NCBI GenBank assembly: GCA_964410625.1
Contig: CAYPHY010000047.1
Span: 1-38,709 of the forward strand
Direction: 5' to 3'
DNA from: CAYPHY01 sp964410625
Lineage (GTDB): Bacteria > Chloroflexota > Anaerolineae > Promineifilales > Promineifilaceae
Length of the DNA stretch: 38,709 bases
Shown one piece after another: positions 23,476 to 31,352 of the stretch. The notes under the pieces were generated by a model that saw only the letters and a list, made by a program, of their open reading frames with translations, had not been told where the DNA came from and did not search any database. Positions within the stretch are counted from its first letter, which is position 1. Every line of letters begins with the position of its first letter. The translations under genes and the position numbers were made by a program.

Positions 23476-24762
23476 TTAATCAGCGTTCACTTGTTCGTTC
23501 AACCAGCCAACCACCTCATTGAGTGGCACATCCACCTGTTCGCCACCATCTAACGGCCGTACCGTCACCTTACCCTCAGCCAGTTCCGTCTCGCCGACGA
23601 TGAGCACAAAGCGAGCGTTGTGCTTATTCGCTTCACGCATCTGGCTCTTCAGGCTGCGCCGTTCGCGGGCAAAGGCCAGCCGCGTGCCAATCCCCTGCTC
23701 GCGCAGGCGAAAGGCCAACTGCACGGCCGCTTCCTTTGTCTCGCCGCCAAAATGGGCGACCAGTACGGGCAACGGGAGAGGTTCAGCAAGCGTGACGCCC
23801 TGCTCCTTCATGCCCAGGACAATGCGCTCAATACCGCTGCCGAAGCCAACGCCCGGCGTGGAAGGGCCGCCAATGTCTTCGGCCAGACCATCATAGCGGC
23901 CGCCGCCACACAACGCCGCTTGCGCCCCAATCCCTTCCTGCCACACTTCAAAAACGGTCTTGGTGTAATAATCAATCCCGCGCACCAGCCGAAAGTTGAT
24001 CGTATAAGATTGGTCGAGATCATCAAGCAACAGCCGCAAGTCGGCAAAGTGTTCGCGGCAGTCGTCACAGAGATGATCGGCGATGTGCGGCGCATCGGCC
24101 AGCAGTTTGTCCATCCCCGACTCTTTGCTGTCCAACACACGCAATGGATTACGCGCCAGCCGTTCCTTGTCAATCGCCGCCAGCTTGTCTACATGTTCGC
24201 CCAGATATTCCACCAGCTTTTGGACGTAGCCAGGCTTACACACCGGGCAGCCGGTGCTGTTCAGTTGGAAGGTCAGCCCCTTGAAGCCCAACGAGCGATA
24301 GAGGTTCATCGCCAGCATCATCACTTCCACATCGGCCGCCGGGTCAATCTCGCCCAAGATTTCGGCGTTGAACTGGCTGTGCTGGCGCAAACGCCCCGCC
24401 TGCGGCCGTTCGCGGCGAAAGCTGGGGCCGATGGTGTAGAGCTTCACCGGCTGCGGCCAGCTACCCATCCCATTCTGCAGATAAGCCCGCATGAACCCGG
24501 CGGTGAACTCCGGCCGTAGCGTCACACTCGACCCATCCGGCTCCTCAATCGTATACATCTCCTTTTGTACAAAGAAGTCGGACCCCGTCCCCACCCCACG
24601 CACAAAGAGATCGGTATATTCGATGATTGGCGTGTCAATCCGCTCAAACCCATAGCGCCGCGCCAGATCGGTCGCGGCCGTGATAATCGCATCCCAATAC
24701 CGCCGTTCCTCCGGCAGCACATCCTGAAACCCGGTTGCCCGTTGAATAGTTGTAGACGACAT
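23476..24762 (-). CDS. hisS: histidyl-tRNA synthetase
   Basis: This 428-residue class II synthetase charges tRNA-His. It opens with GFQDVLPEERRYWD; motif 2 follows in IGPSFRRERPQAGRLRQHSQ, the histidine-binding motifs LVRGIDYYTKTVFEV and LCGGGRYDGLAEDIGG, motif 3 in GFGSGIERIVLG, and the HxxG-type anticodon-binding C-terminal domain from about 335. Length is typical. There is no T-box upstream, in contrast to proS. The last residues NAD are encoded by the edge of a dispersed palindrome. The start ATG 24762 fits the family N-terminus; the leader contains another palindrome. Confidence 0.96.
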   Translation of the reverse strand: MSSTTIQRATGFQDVLPEERRYWDAIITAATDLARRYGFERIDTPIIEYTDLFVRGVGTGSDFFVQKEMYTIEEPDGSSVTLRPEFTAGFMRAYLQNGMGSWPQPVKLYTIGPSFRRERPQAGRLRQHSQFNAEILGEIDPAADVEVMMLAMNLYRSLGFKGLTFQLNSTGCPVCKPGYVQKLVEYLGEHVDKLAAIDKERLARNPLRVLDSKESGMDKLLADAPHIADHLCDDCREHFADLRLLLDDLDQSYTINFRLVRGIDYYTKTVFEVWQEGIGAQAALCGGGRYDGLAEDIGGPSTPGVGFGSGIERIVLGMKEQGVTLAEPLPLPVLVAHFGGETKEAAVQLAFRLREQGIGTRLAFARERRSLKSQMREANKHNARFVLIVGETELAEGKVTVRPLDGGEQVDVPLNEVVGWLNEQVNAD

Positions 24763-24790
24763 AGGGGAATTATAGCGAGAAAACAGGAGG

Positions 24791-24868
24791 GACGCAGATT
24801 TTCGCAGATTTCAATAGAAGATGAAATCAGCGTCAATCTGCGTTATATCCGCGTCATCAGCGTAACTA
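24791..24868. repeat. palindrome of CGCAGATT / CGCTGATT words upstream of hisS
   Basis: Left arm 24791-24813 and right arm 24822-24844 pair over 23 bases with few mismatches (GACGCAGATT, TCGCAGATTTCA against its partner). A tail ATATCCGCGTCATCAGCGTAAC (words ATCCGCG and GCGTAAC) continues to 24868, close to the stop of the next gene. It is clearly related to the element at 23410. Confidence 0.75.
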
Positions 24869-24870
24869 TT

Positions 24871-25410
24871 TTAAGCTAATCGTTGATTGCACATCCGCCG
24901 CACCCCGCAACCGGCACAGAGGCGGGGATCATCGTGGTCGCGCTCCGGCTCGCCATCGCTCAATACCCCGCGCATTTCGTCGAGGACATAGAGCAGGTCC
25001 GCTTCCAGGTCTTCGGTATAATCAATGGCAAAGGCACGGTCGCGGTATTGGAGGATGCCATAGGGCGGCCGTACCCCATAGTTCTCCTCCACCAGCAAGC
25101 AGTAGGCCGCTAATTGCAAAATATGGTCGTCCCAGGGCTGTTGCGGGGCCAGGCTTGATTTCACCTCGACGGGGATAATCCAGCCATCATGCTGCTCGAC
25201 TAGATAGTCAGGCTTGCCGACCAGCCGCACATCGGCAGCGTGCAGCACATCCCCATTCGGCCGCCACGCCCCCGTGTCGGTATAGATGACGTTCCCTTCC
25301 GGTAGGCCACTCTCCTGCTGCCAGCGACGGCCGAAGTACCACAGCACAAAGGCCAGCGCCAGCAGACCAATAAAAAGGGCTAAGGGCATACCACCCAGAT
25401 TCGTCATCAT
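24871..25410 (-). CDS. Cas4-like PD-(D/E)XK nuclease, C-terminal half, membrane-anchored
   Basis: This 179-residue protein has a transmembrane helix near the N-terminus (PLALFIGLLALAFVLWYF). The RecB/Cas4 nuclease core follows: Asp68 in GKPDYLVE, Glu82 and Lys84 in IPVEVKSS, and the QLAAYCLLVEE motif. Three cysteines lie at the end (Cys165, Cys168, Cys174 in CAGCGVRRMC), as in the 4Fe-4S cluster of Cas4/Dna2-type nucleases. The fourth, N-terminal cysteine of that cluster is missing here but present in the small protein upstream (25609-25848). The enzyme is inferred to be a DNA exonuclease assembled from two chains at the membrane. No CRISPR genes are near. Starts at ATG 25410 or 25407 are equivalent. 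Confidence 0.78.
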   Translation of the reverse strand: MMTNLGGMPLALFIGLLALAFVLWYFGRRWQQESGLPEGNVIYTDTGAWRPNGDVLHAADVRLVGKPDYLVEQHDGWIIPVEVKSSLAPQQPWDDHILQLAAYCLLVEENYGVRPPYGILQYRDRAFAIDYTEDLEADLLYVLDEMRGVLSDGEPERDHDDPRLCAGCGVRRMCNQRLA

Positions 25411-25421
25411 TCGATTTATGC

Positions 25422-25590
25422 TTTGACACGAATGACACGAATTTCACGAATAAATACGTTACCTTAATCTTGAGTTTTCAATGCCCAAAAGGAATCCGTG
25501 CAAATCCTTTAAATCCGTTTCAACCCGTGGTAAATATCGGACTTCAGTGTTCTCACTCTAATTCGTGTCATTCGTGAAATTCGTGTCAAA
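25422..25590. repeat. CACGAAT word element between the two Cas4-like halves
   Basis: The ends carry TTTGACACGAAT (25422-25433) and its exact complement ATTCGTGTCAAA (25579-25590). The next words GACACGAAT and TTCACGAAT occur on both sides but in swapped order. Internal words are AATCCGTGCAAATCC and AAATCCGTTTCAACCCGTGG. It has the shape of a small inverted-repeat element of about 170 bases, with no coding capacity. Confidence 0.7.
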
Positions 25591-25608
25591 AAATCCTTAA
25601 CCAACCAA

Positions 25609-25848
25609 CTAACCGACCAACATCTGATACACAAAAAACGCTACCGTTACAAACAAAATCGCCAACGCCAGCCGCTGTGACCATTGTGCGCCTTGCACTT
25701 TGCGGCCGTGTTGCCGGTGAAACTCTGTCCCACGCTGCAACTGGCGCACGTTCTGCGGCTTCACGCCACCCACGCGCTTTAACCACCACGCCCGGCGGCA
25801 ATAGGCATACTGCCCAATCTCACTCGCGCGAATCCATTTATAGCTCAT
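25609..25848 (-). CDS. Cas4-like nuclease N-terminal half, small membrane protein
   Basis: This 79-residue protein starts MSYKWIRASEIGQYAY and continues CRRAWWLKRVGG. Cys17 sits in the motif Y-C-R-R-x-W that marks the first iron-sulphur ligand of Cas4/RecB-type nucleases, and GTEFHRQHG (His44, His48) matches their next conserved helix. A transmembrane helix closes the protein (LALAILFVTVAFFVYQML). What follows in a complete Cas4, the PD-(D/E)XK core and the three remaining cysteines, is found in the next gene (24871-25410), which itself starts with a transmembrane helix. ATG 25848 is chosen because the motif begins there. Neither a frameshift nor a shared frame joins the two genes. Confidence 0.68.
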   Translation of the reverse strand: MSYKWIRASEIGQYAYCRRAWWLKRVGGVKPQNVRQLQRGTEFHRQHGRKVQGAQWSQRLALAILFVTVAFFVYQMLVG

Positions 25849-26013
25849 ATGTTCTATTGTAATAGGGGGAGGGGTTGGTGTCAACGGCCGAAATACCAAT
25901 AAAGTAGAATAATTTTTACCTGGTATTCAATTACAGCGAGAGAACCGACTCACAACAAATATTTGTGTCCCTAGATAATATTACCTTTGTAAGCAAGTGG
26001 GACCGACGGCCGC

Positions 26014-26961
26014 TTATTCGTCCTCCCCGACTCTGAAACTCGCCCCTACCCGCGAACGATAATACTGCTCAAGCTGCACGGCCGTAATCAAACGGGACGA
26101 ATCCGCCTTCAACGTGCAGGTATATCGCGCCACAATTTGGCCGCGTAAAACGGCGGCCGCTATCGCCATATCCCCCAATACATAGCCAGACAAAAAGCCC
26201 ACCGCCAGCCCATCCCCCGCGCCGTTCGTGTCCACGACCGGCTGCTCCATCTCAACAGGGGGAAAAATGCGAATGTCGCCGTCTGCGCCAACGGCACACC
26301 CTTTGGCCCCCATCCCAACCACCACCACTTGCTCTGGCTTGCGAGATAGAAGCGCATTGATTAAAGGCGTTGGATCGGCATGATTGGCGGCCGACAAAAA
26401 CAGAATATCCGCATAACGAATAAAATCTTGACGATAAGGATCATCGAGCGAGACCACATCCTGAATATCACAGGCAATGGTCAGCCCCAATTCACGCGCT
26501 ACCGGCAGCAGATGTCGCGCCCAATTGGGTAGATGAAAGTGGGCCAACCGTGCTCCAGCCAGCACCGACTGGCACAGCTCCCAGTCTGGCTGCAAAGCCA
26601 TATGGCTCTTGCCGTCGTAGAAGTTTTTGCGCCGGCCGTCGCGGTACATAATATTGACGCTGCGGCTGGTCCCGGCCGGGTCGGTGAAGACGGCCGTCAT
26701 GTCAATGCCGTCGTGGACGAATTCATCGCGAATGAGACGGCCGTTGTGGTCATCCCCCACCGCCCCGATGAAAGCCGTCTGGTAGTCTAATTGGGCATAG
26801 CCGCGACTGGTATATCCTCCTGCCTGACCGACACAATCCAGGTTCTCGGTGAAATTGGCCTCGACGCTGAAGTCAATGTCCGCGCCGTGAAGATAGACAT
26901 TAGTGTCAATTCCAACGTTGCCCACAACGACAACATCAAATGGATTCCCCTCAATACCCAT
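26014..26961 (-). CDS. PfkB-family carbohydrate kinase (ribokinase-like)
   Basis: This 315-residue cytosolic kinase phosphorylates a sugar or nucleoside with ATP. The first PfkB signature is seen in QAGGYTSRGYAQLDY then FIGAVGDDHNGRLIRDEF, and the second, with the catalytic aspartate, in VVDTNGAGDGLAVGFLSGY. The N-terminus (FDVVVVGNVGIDTNVYL) is typical of the fold. The substrate cannot be deduced. The intergenic DNA from 25849 to 26013 downstream contains AATACCA/TGGTATT dyads but no gene. The toxin-like pair lies directly upstream. Confidence 0.9.
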   Translation of the reverse strand: MGIEGNPFDVVVVGNVGIDTNVYLHGADIDFSVEANFTENLDCVGQAGGYTSRGYAQLDYQTAFIGAVGDDHNGRLIRDEFVHDGIDMTAVFTDPAGTSRSVNIMYRDGRRKNFYDGKSHMALQPDWELCQSVLAGARLAHFHLPNWARHLLPVARELGLTIACDIQDVVSLDDPYRQDFIRYADILFLSAANHADPTPLINALLSRKPEQVVVVGMGAKGCAVGADGDIRIFPPVEMEQPVVDTNGAGDGLAVGFLSGYVLGDMAIAAAVLRGQIVARYTCTLKADSSRLITAVQLEQYYRSRVGASFRVGEDE

Positions 26962-26997
26962 TTACTTGTTCGGATTCAATATGCTTAAGTGCGAGCC

Positions 26998-27222
26998 TCA
27001 CGCACGTTCAAAGTTCTGTTCTTCTTGAAATGTTTGCACAGCACTAAATAGTTGAGAAACCGTTTGACCAGCAAAGAACTCATCACGCCAGCGCAGGTAA
27101 TCTCCTTGTCCCAACTGCCAGTTAGCCCAAAATCGAGCGAACTTAGCTGGGCTTAGATGTTGTAACAAGATTTCCGATGCTTCACGCATCACCTCAGCTT
27201 CGCCATTTACTTTTACGCTCAT
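26998..27222 (-). CDS. probable partner (antitoxin-like) of the PIN toxin
   Basis: This 74-residue helical protein, MSVKVNGEAEVMREAS then LSPAKFARFWANWQLGQGDY, matches a type of small protein found beside PIN-domain toxins. In the assembled order it lies just after the PIN gene: in the second copy of the duplicated 55 bases, the PIN stop TAA is followed by TTAAC and this ATG. GGAG lies upstream of the ATG. The gene is complete on one side of the N run, so it is not broken by it. The partner role is inferred from adjacency. The toxin-first order is less common than antitoxin-first. Confidence 0.6.
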   Translation of the reverse strand: MSVKVNGEAEVMREASEILLQHLSPAKFARFWANWQLGQGDYLRWRDEFFAGQTVSQLFSAVQTFQEEQNFERA

Positions 27223-27401
27223 GTTAATTACTCCAAATCCCAATCANNNNNNNNNNNNNNNNNNNNNNNNNNNNNNNNNNNNNNNNNNNNNNNNNNNNNN
27301 NNNNNNNNNNNNNNNNNNNNNNNNNNNNNNNNNNNNNNNNNNNNNNCCTCAGCTTCGCCATTTACTTTTACGCTCATGTTAATTACTCCAAATCCCAATC
27401 A
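27192..27401. other. assembly gap: 100 N flanked by identical 55-base sequences
   Basis: The sequence 27192-27246 is identical to 27347-27401, and the Ns occupy 27247-27346. This is what results when two contigs overlapping by one k-mer length are scaffolded without merging. If so, the true sequence is shorter by 155 bases, and the PIN gene and its partner are 5 bases apart. Confidence 0.9.
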
Positions 27402-27844
27402 GTTGTTACTTTACGAACAAATGTTGCTGGATCGCAAGTCGCAATAAGAGCATCTGGTAAGGCATTATAACGTCTAATCAAACGATCATCACAAGTCACG
27501 AAATAGTCCACATTCGCTGCTTCAGCACATGCTAAGTGTAATGCATCCATTGCCTTAATTTTATTCCGTTCAAAATACAAGCCTCGAGTTTTGATCGATT
27601 CGTCTACCAACTGATTTAATACCGCAGCTTCACTTACCTTGATGACCCACTCTCGCCGCTGCTCATACGGATTCCGGTTGTTTTCATAGAATAGCACAGA
27701 CGACGTAACCAATTCTACATCGCCGCTACCAATTAACTGAAGAATGACCGATAACGACAGAGATTCTAACCAGATTCGTGGCTGTGTTTGATCATCGAAC
27801 GGCCGATTGTATACGCTGGTATCCAGGTAGACTCTGAGCACCAT
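27383..27844 (-). CDS. PIN-domain ribonuclease (toxin-like)
   Basis: This 153-residue PIN protein has the conserved acidic residues expected for metal-dependent RNA cleavage: Asp8 in VYLDTSVYNRPF, Glu54 in LFYENNRNP, Asp100 in IKAMDALHLACAEA and Asp119/Asp120 in YFVTCDDRLIRRY. AAAGAGG lies 4 bases before the ATG. With the small gene downstream it forms a likely VapBC-like type II toxin pair, toxin first. It follows the replication loader gene on the same strand after 26 bases. Confidence 0.85.
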   Translation of the reverse strand: MVLRVYLDTSVYNRPFDDQTQPRIWLESLSLSVILQLIGSGDVELVTSSVLFYENNRNPYEQRREWVIKVSEAAVLNQLVDESIKTRGLYFERNKIKAMDALHLACAEAANVDYFVTCDDRLIRRYNALPDALIATCDPATFVRKVTTDWDLE

Positions 27845-27870
27845 GAAACCTCTTTAATAATTGACCAGGC

Positions 27871-29271
27871 TTATCTCGGCCGTCCCTTCGGCCGTCTCGC
27901 CTTTACCCCACCGCGATAGCTCGGTACTTCCAGGACAAAGAAGGTGCAGCGGGTAACATCCAACATGCGTGTTGCCAGACGAGGATCGAGTTCATCCACC
28001 GGCGTGGCGGTGGTAATCACGGTTGGGAGGCGAGCGTTGTAGCGATAGTTAAACAACTGGTAGAGCTTTTCCCGCGCCCAACCCGTCGCACTTTCCGTCC
28101 CTAAATCATCCAACACCAGCAGCGGCGCCGTCTTCACTTCTTCAAAGCGTTTATCCAACCGCACTTCGCTCGTCGGCTGGAAAGTCGCCCGCAGATGATC
28201 GAGTAAGTCGGGGACAACGATAAAGAGGACGGGTTCTCCGGTATTAGCGACATGGTTGGCGATAGCGGCCGCCAGATGGGTCTTGCCATTGCCAAAGCCG
28301 ACGCTATTCAGCACTAACCAGTCCTCCGGCTTCTCGGCAAACTCGCGGGCTGTTTCAAAGGCGCGACGTAAATTTTCCGCCTGCGGCCGTGGCAACTCCC
28401 GTTCACGCAAATCAAACCGCTCAAACGTCTGGTCGCTGTGCAAATTCAACGAAGAGAGATCAGAGTGTTCCTGGTCTATCCCTGCACGGCGGAAGTCGGG
28501 GGCAGCGATATGGACGATAGAAACCAACGCCGGATCAACCATGCGCGAACGGATACGGATTTCAATCGCTTCCAACTCCAGGTTGGTGGTGATCACGGTA
28601 GGAAGGCGGGCGTTGTAGCGGTGGTTGAATATCTGGTAGAGTTTCTCTTGCGCCCATTCGCTGTTGCTTTGCGAACCCAGGTCATCGAGGATGAGCAGCG
28701 GTGCCTCGCGAATTTGCTCAAAGCGTTCATCATAGCGAACATCAGAACTAGGGCTGAAGGTGGCCCGCAAGTGGTCGAGCAAGTCTGGCGTATTGACAAA
28801 AAGCACCAGATGGCCGTTGTCGAGGCGATAATTGGCAATGGCGGCCGCCAGATGCGTCTTTCCCGCGCCATACCCCCCTTTTAGCACCAACCACCCGTCC
28901 GGGTTTTCGGCATACTCTCGCACACGCCTATAGGCCATTTTTAGATTACGCTGACGCGCGGCCGTCAGCCCATGGCCATCAGGCAAGAATGACTCAAACG
29001 TGCAATGTCGCAACGCCCCGATCTGGCTCATCCGCAGCAAGTTGTCGCGGCGTGAGCTTTCCTGTTCCTTCGCCCGGCAAGTGCAAGTCACGGCGCGGCC
29101 GAAGCCAGGATGTTCCGGACCGACATCGGGGATCACATAGCCCAAACCGCCGCAAAATGGGCAGTCGGGCTTGCCGGGGCCAACCGCGGCCTCAGCGTTT
29201 GATGACGCTTTGGAGATGGTCAGGGATTTGTTGTTGTAGCTCTCTTTGAGAATCTCGGCGGCCGTGCGCAT
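27871..29271 (-). CDS. DnaC/DnaI-type helicase loader with two tandem AAA+ domains
   Basis: This 466-residue protein is about twice the usual size. Cys37, Cys40, Cys63 and Cys65 form an N-terminal zinc motif as in DnaI. AAA+ domain 1 (about 95-260) has Walker A GGYGAGKT (Lys138) and Walker B LLILDDLG (Asp196-Asp197). Domain 2 (about 280-450) repeats it: FGNGKTHLAAAIANH (Lys330) and LLVLDDLG (Asp388-Asp389), with PDLLDHLRATF and FNxRYNARLPTVITT identical or nearly so in both. The second P-loop has lost its first glycine (SVGFGNGKT). ATG 29271 follows AAGGAAG; upstream frame extension overlaps the DnaD gene by 80 bases. With DnaB and DnaD upstream, it probably loads the replicative helicase. 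Confidence 0.88.
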   Translation of the reverse strand: MRTAAEILKESYNNKSLTISKASSNAEAAVGPGKPDCPFCGGLGYVIPDVGPEHPGFGRAVTCTCRAKEQESSRRDNLLRMSQIGALRHCTFESFLPDGHGLTAARQRNLKMAYRRVREYAENPDGWLVLKGGYGAGKTHLAAAIANYRLDNGHLVLFVNTPDLLDHLRATFSPSSDVRYDERFEQIREAPLLILDDLGSQSNSEWAQEKLYQIFNHRYNARLPTVITTNLELEAIEIRIRSRMVDPALVSIVHIAAPDFRRAGIDQEHSDLSSLNLHSDQTFERFDLRERELPRPQAENLRRAFETAREFAEKPEDWLVLNSVGFGNGKTHLAAAIANHVANTGEPVLFIVVPDLLDHLRATFQPTSEVRLDKRFEEVKTAPLLVLDDLGTESATGWAREKLYQLFNYRYNARLPTVITTATPVDELDPRLATRMLDVTRCTFFVLEVPSYRGGVKARRPKGRPR

Positions 29272-29899
29272 CTTGTCTTCCTTCTTGTCGCCATCGTTCC
29301 AAAATGGTGGAAACATAACGCCAGCGGCGGACGTTGTTCTCGACGGCAAGTTTAATCGCTTCCTCAATCCAGCGAGCGGGATAGCTCTTTTCGGCGTCGC
29401 GCAGTTCCTCGACGATCATCGGCGTCAGTGCACCAATGTTTTGCTCATATAGCACAAAGATATTCGGCCGTTCTACCAACAACGAGACCGGCGCTTCGTC
29501 GTCGGGCGACGGCCGCCATTCACCGCGTGTGATGCCATCAACGGCCGCGCGTCCCTTCTCTGTATTAAGGAAGTAAAGGTCTATATTGCCGTCCGCACTC
29601 TCGACATTGACATGGAGAAATGTCCCGCGTGCCACCGCCCGCTCAATACCTTCCAGCAGCGCATCCGTCGCCAACTGTGTGGTCGGCGCTAGCCCCTTGA
29701 CAAAGGCGGCATCGTTGAGAAAGTCAGTCAGGCGCAGATAGCGCACTTTGCCCTCTTTCTGCCCCAATGCCCAGAAAGCGTACAGCGTGACCTTCAGTTC
29801 GGCCAGATGATCAATTATGGGCAGCAAGTCGCTGAAAAAGAGATTAAAGATCGGCGTTGTGCGCTGCCGCCCGTCGGGAAAACCAGAAAAACCGTGCAT
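29192..29899 (-). CDS. DnaD-domain replication initiation/restart protein
   Basis: This 235-residue protein has a winged-helix-like N-terminal part (about 15-100: VTLYAFWALGQKEGKVRYLR). Its C-terminal DnaD/DnaB_2 domain (about 148-212) carries the hallmark YEQNIGALTPMIVEEL, then YPARWIEEAIKLAVENN, then WRYVSTILERW. In Bacillus, DnaD with DnaB and DnaI remodels origins and loads the replicative helicase. Here it lies between the replicative helicase and a DnaI-like loader, and its 3' end overlaps the loader start by 80 bases, so coupling is likely. An inverted repeat of ATTGTTC words separates it from the helicase gene. Confidence 0.85.
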   Translation of the reverse strand: MHGFSGFPDGRQRTTPIFNLFFSDLLPIIDHLAELKVTLYAFWALGQKEGKVRYLRLTDFLNDAAFVKGLAPTTQLATDALLEGIERAVARGTFLHVNVESADGNIDLYFLNTEKGRAAVDGITRGEWRPSPDDEAPVSLLVERPNIFVLYEQNIGALTPMIVEELRDAEKSYPARWIEEAIKLAVENNVRRWRYVSTILERWRQEGRQDAHGRRDSQRELQQQIPDHLQSVIKR

Positions 29900-29909
29900 A
29901 GTTCACCAA

Positions 29910-29971
29910 TGAACAATGAAATAATGAGACAATGAACAACAGCGTTGATCATTGGTTCATTGTTCATTGTT
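29910..29971. repeat. ATTGTTCATTG word inverted repeat between dnaB and the DnaD gene
   Basis: CAATGAACAATGAA, AATGAGACAATGAACAA and, on the other side, ATTGGTTCATTGTTCATTG form dyads in several registers around AGCGTTGATC. The same words recur at 38555-38709. It lies within the operon and may act as an attenuator or mRNA-processing signal. Confidence 0.65.
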
Positions 29972-29973
29972 AA

Positions 29974-31320
29974 TTATAGCGAAATTTCTTGCCGTTGCAG
30001 GTTGCGGAAGGTGGCGAGTTTGCCATGCCAGAAGAGGTCTACGGTTCCGGTGGGGCCGTTGCGGTGCTTGGCGACGCTGATTTCGGCGATATTCGGCCGC
30101 TCGCTGGTATCAGGGTTGTAATAGTCATCGCGGTAAATAAAGGCTACTACGTCTGCATCTTGCTCAATTGATCCACTTTCGCGAAGATCGGAAAGCACCG
30201 GCCGTTTATTTTGTCGTTGTTCAACCGCGCGGCTGAGCTGCGAGGCGGCGATCACGGGCACATCCAGTTCGCGGGCCAACGCCTTCAGGCCGCGCGAGAT
30301 TTCGCTGATCTCCTGCACACGATTGTTGCTGGCACGGTCGGCCAACATCAGTTGCAGATAATCAATCATGATCAGATCAAGACCATATTCGGCATAGAGG
30401 CGACGGCACTTCGTTCGCAGTTGCAACGGAGTGATCGAAGGGGTGTCATCAATGAAAATCGGCGCTTCGGAAAGACGGCCGATCGCCTGATAAAACAACT
30501 CCCACTCATTTTCGTGCAAATTGCCCAGGCGCAACCGTTGCGAATCAATGTGGGTTTCGGCCGCTACCATGCGCTGCACCAACTGTTCCCCCGACATTTC
30601 CAGATTAAAGATAGCGACACGCTTATCGAAGCGGCGAGCGGCCGTCAGAGCAATGGCATTCTGCAGGGAAGTCTTGCCCATCCCCGGCCGCGCAGCAATG
30701 ATGATCAAGTCCGAGCGGTTCAACCCACCAAGCATTCGGTCCAGGTCAACAAAGCCGGTGGGAACGCCGATGTACTCATCCCCCCGCTGGCGTAGTTGCT
30801 CAATGCGCTCCAGATAGCTGCTGGCAATATCCTTAATCGGAACCAGGTCGCGTGTTGCCCGTTGTTCGCTGATACTAAACAGCGTTTGCTCTGCCCGGTC
30901 GAGGACAATATCCACATTTTCCGCTTCGTCATAGGCCAGACGAGCGATAGTTCCAGCGGCCGAGATCAGCCGCCGCCGCAGCGACGCCGCCTCGACCAGT
31001 CTGGCATAGCTTTCCGCATTGATCGAGGTCGGGACGGCATTAACCAGGCTGAGGACATAGGCCTCGCCCCCCACCTCTTCCAACTGTTCGCGACGGCGTA
31101 GTTCTTCAGTTACGGTCAGATAGTCTACCGGCTCGTGACGCTCATTCAGGCTAAGGATCGCGTCATAGATCCAGCGATTTTGCGAACGGTAAAAAGCGTC
31201 GGGCTTCAGGAAACCAGCAACTTCAAACACGGCATCTTCGTCAATCAACAAAGAGCCAAGCACAGCCTCTTCGGCTTCTACGCTATGGGGTAAGAGACGT
31301 TCCTCTTCAAAAGCTTGCAT
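29974..31320 (-). CDS. dnaB: replicative DNA helicase DnaB
   Basis: This 448-residue hexameric helicase unwinds DNA at the fork. The N-terminal domain begins LPHSVEAEEAVLGSLLIDED, typical for the family. The RecA-like core from about 175 has Walker A ARPGMGKTS, Walker B LIMIDYLQLM, and the arginine-finger region with SQLSRAVEQRQNKRPVLSDL. It closes with NGPTGTVDLFW. Length is normal, and no intein is present. It heads an operon with the DnaD-like protein and the tandem AAA+ loader. Confidence 0.97.
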   Translation of the reverse strand: MQAFEEERLLPHSVEAEEAVLGSLLIDEDAVFEVAGFLKPDAFYRSQNRWIYDAILSLNERHEPVDYLTVTEELRRREQLEEVGGEAYVLSLVNAVPTSINAESYARLVEAASLRRRLISAAGTIARLAYDEAENVDIVLDRAEQTLFSISEQRATRDLVPIKDIASSYLERIEQLRQRGDEYIGVPTGFVDLDRMLGGLNRSDLIIIAARPGMGKTSLQNAIALTAARRFDKRVAIFNLEMSGEQLVQRMVAAETHIDSQRLRLGNLHENEWELFYQAIGRLSEAPIFIDDTPSITPLQLRTKCRRLYAEYGLDLIMIDYLQLMLADRASNNRVQEISEISRGLKALARELDVPVIAASQLSRAVEQRQNKRPVLSDLRESGSIEQDADVVAFIYRDDYYNPDTSERPNIAEISVAKHRNGPTGTVDLFWHGKLATFRNLQRQEISL

Positions 31321-31352
31321 CGGTCATCAAGGTAATCAAGTGCGGCTAAAAG

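Noticed and set aside
24871..25848. CRISPR adaptation locus suggested by Cas4-like genes
   Set aside because: No cas1, cas2 or repeat-spacer array is present anywhere in the window.
29272..29367. Upstream extension of the helicase loader
   Set aside because: It lies wholly inside the DnaD gene in another frame, and AAGGAAG precedes ATG 29271.
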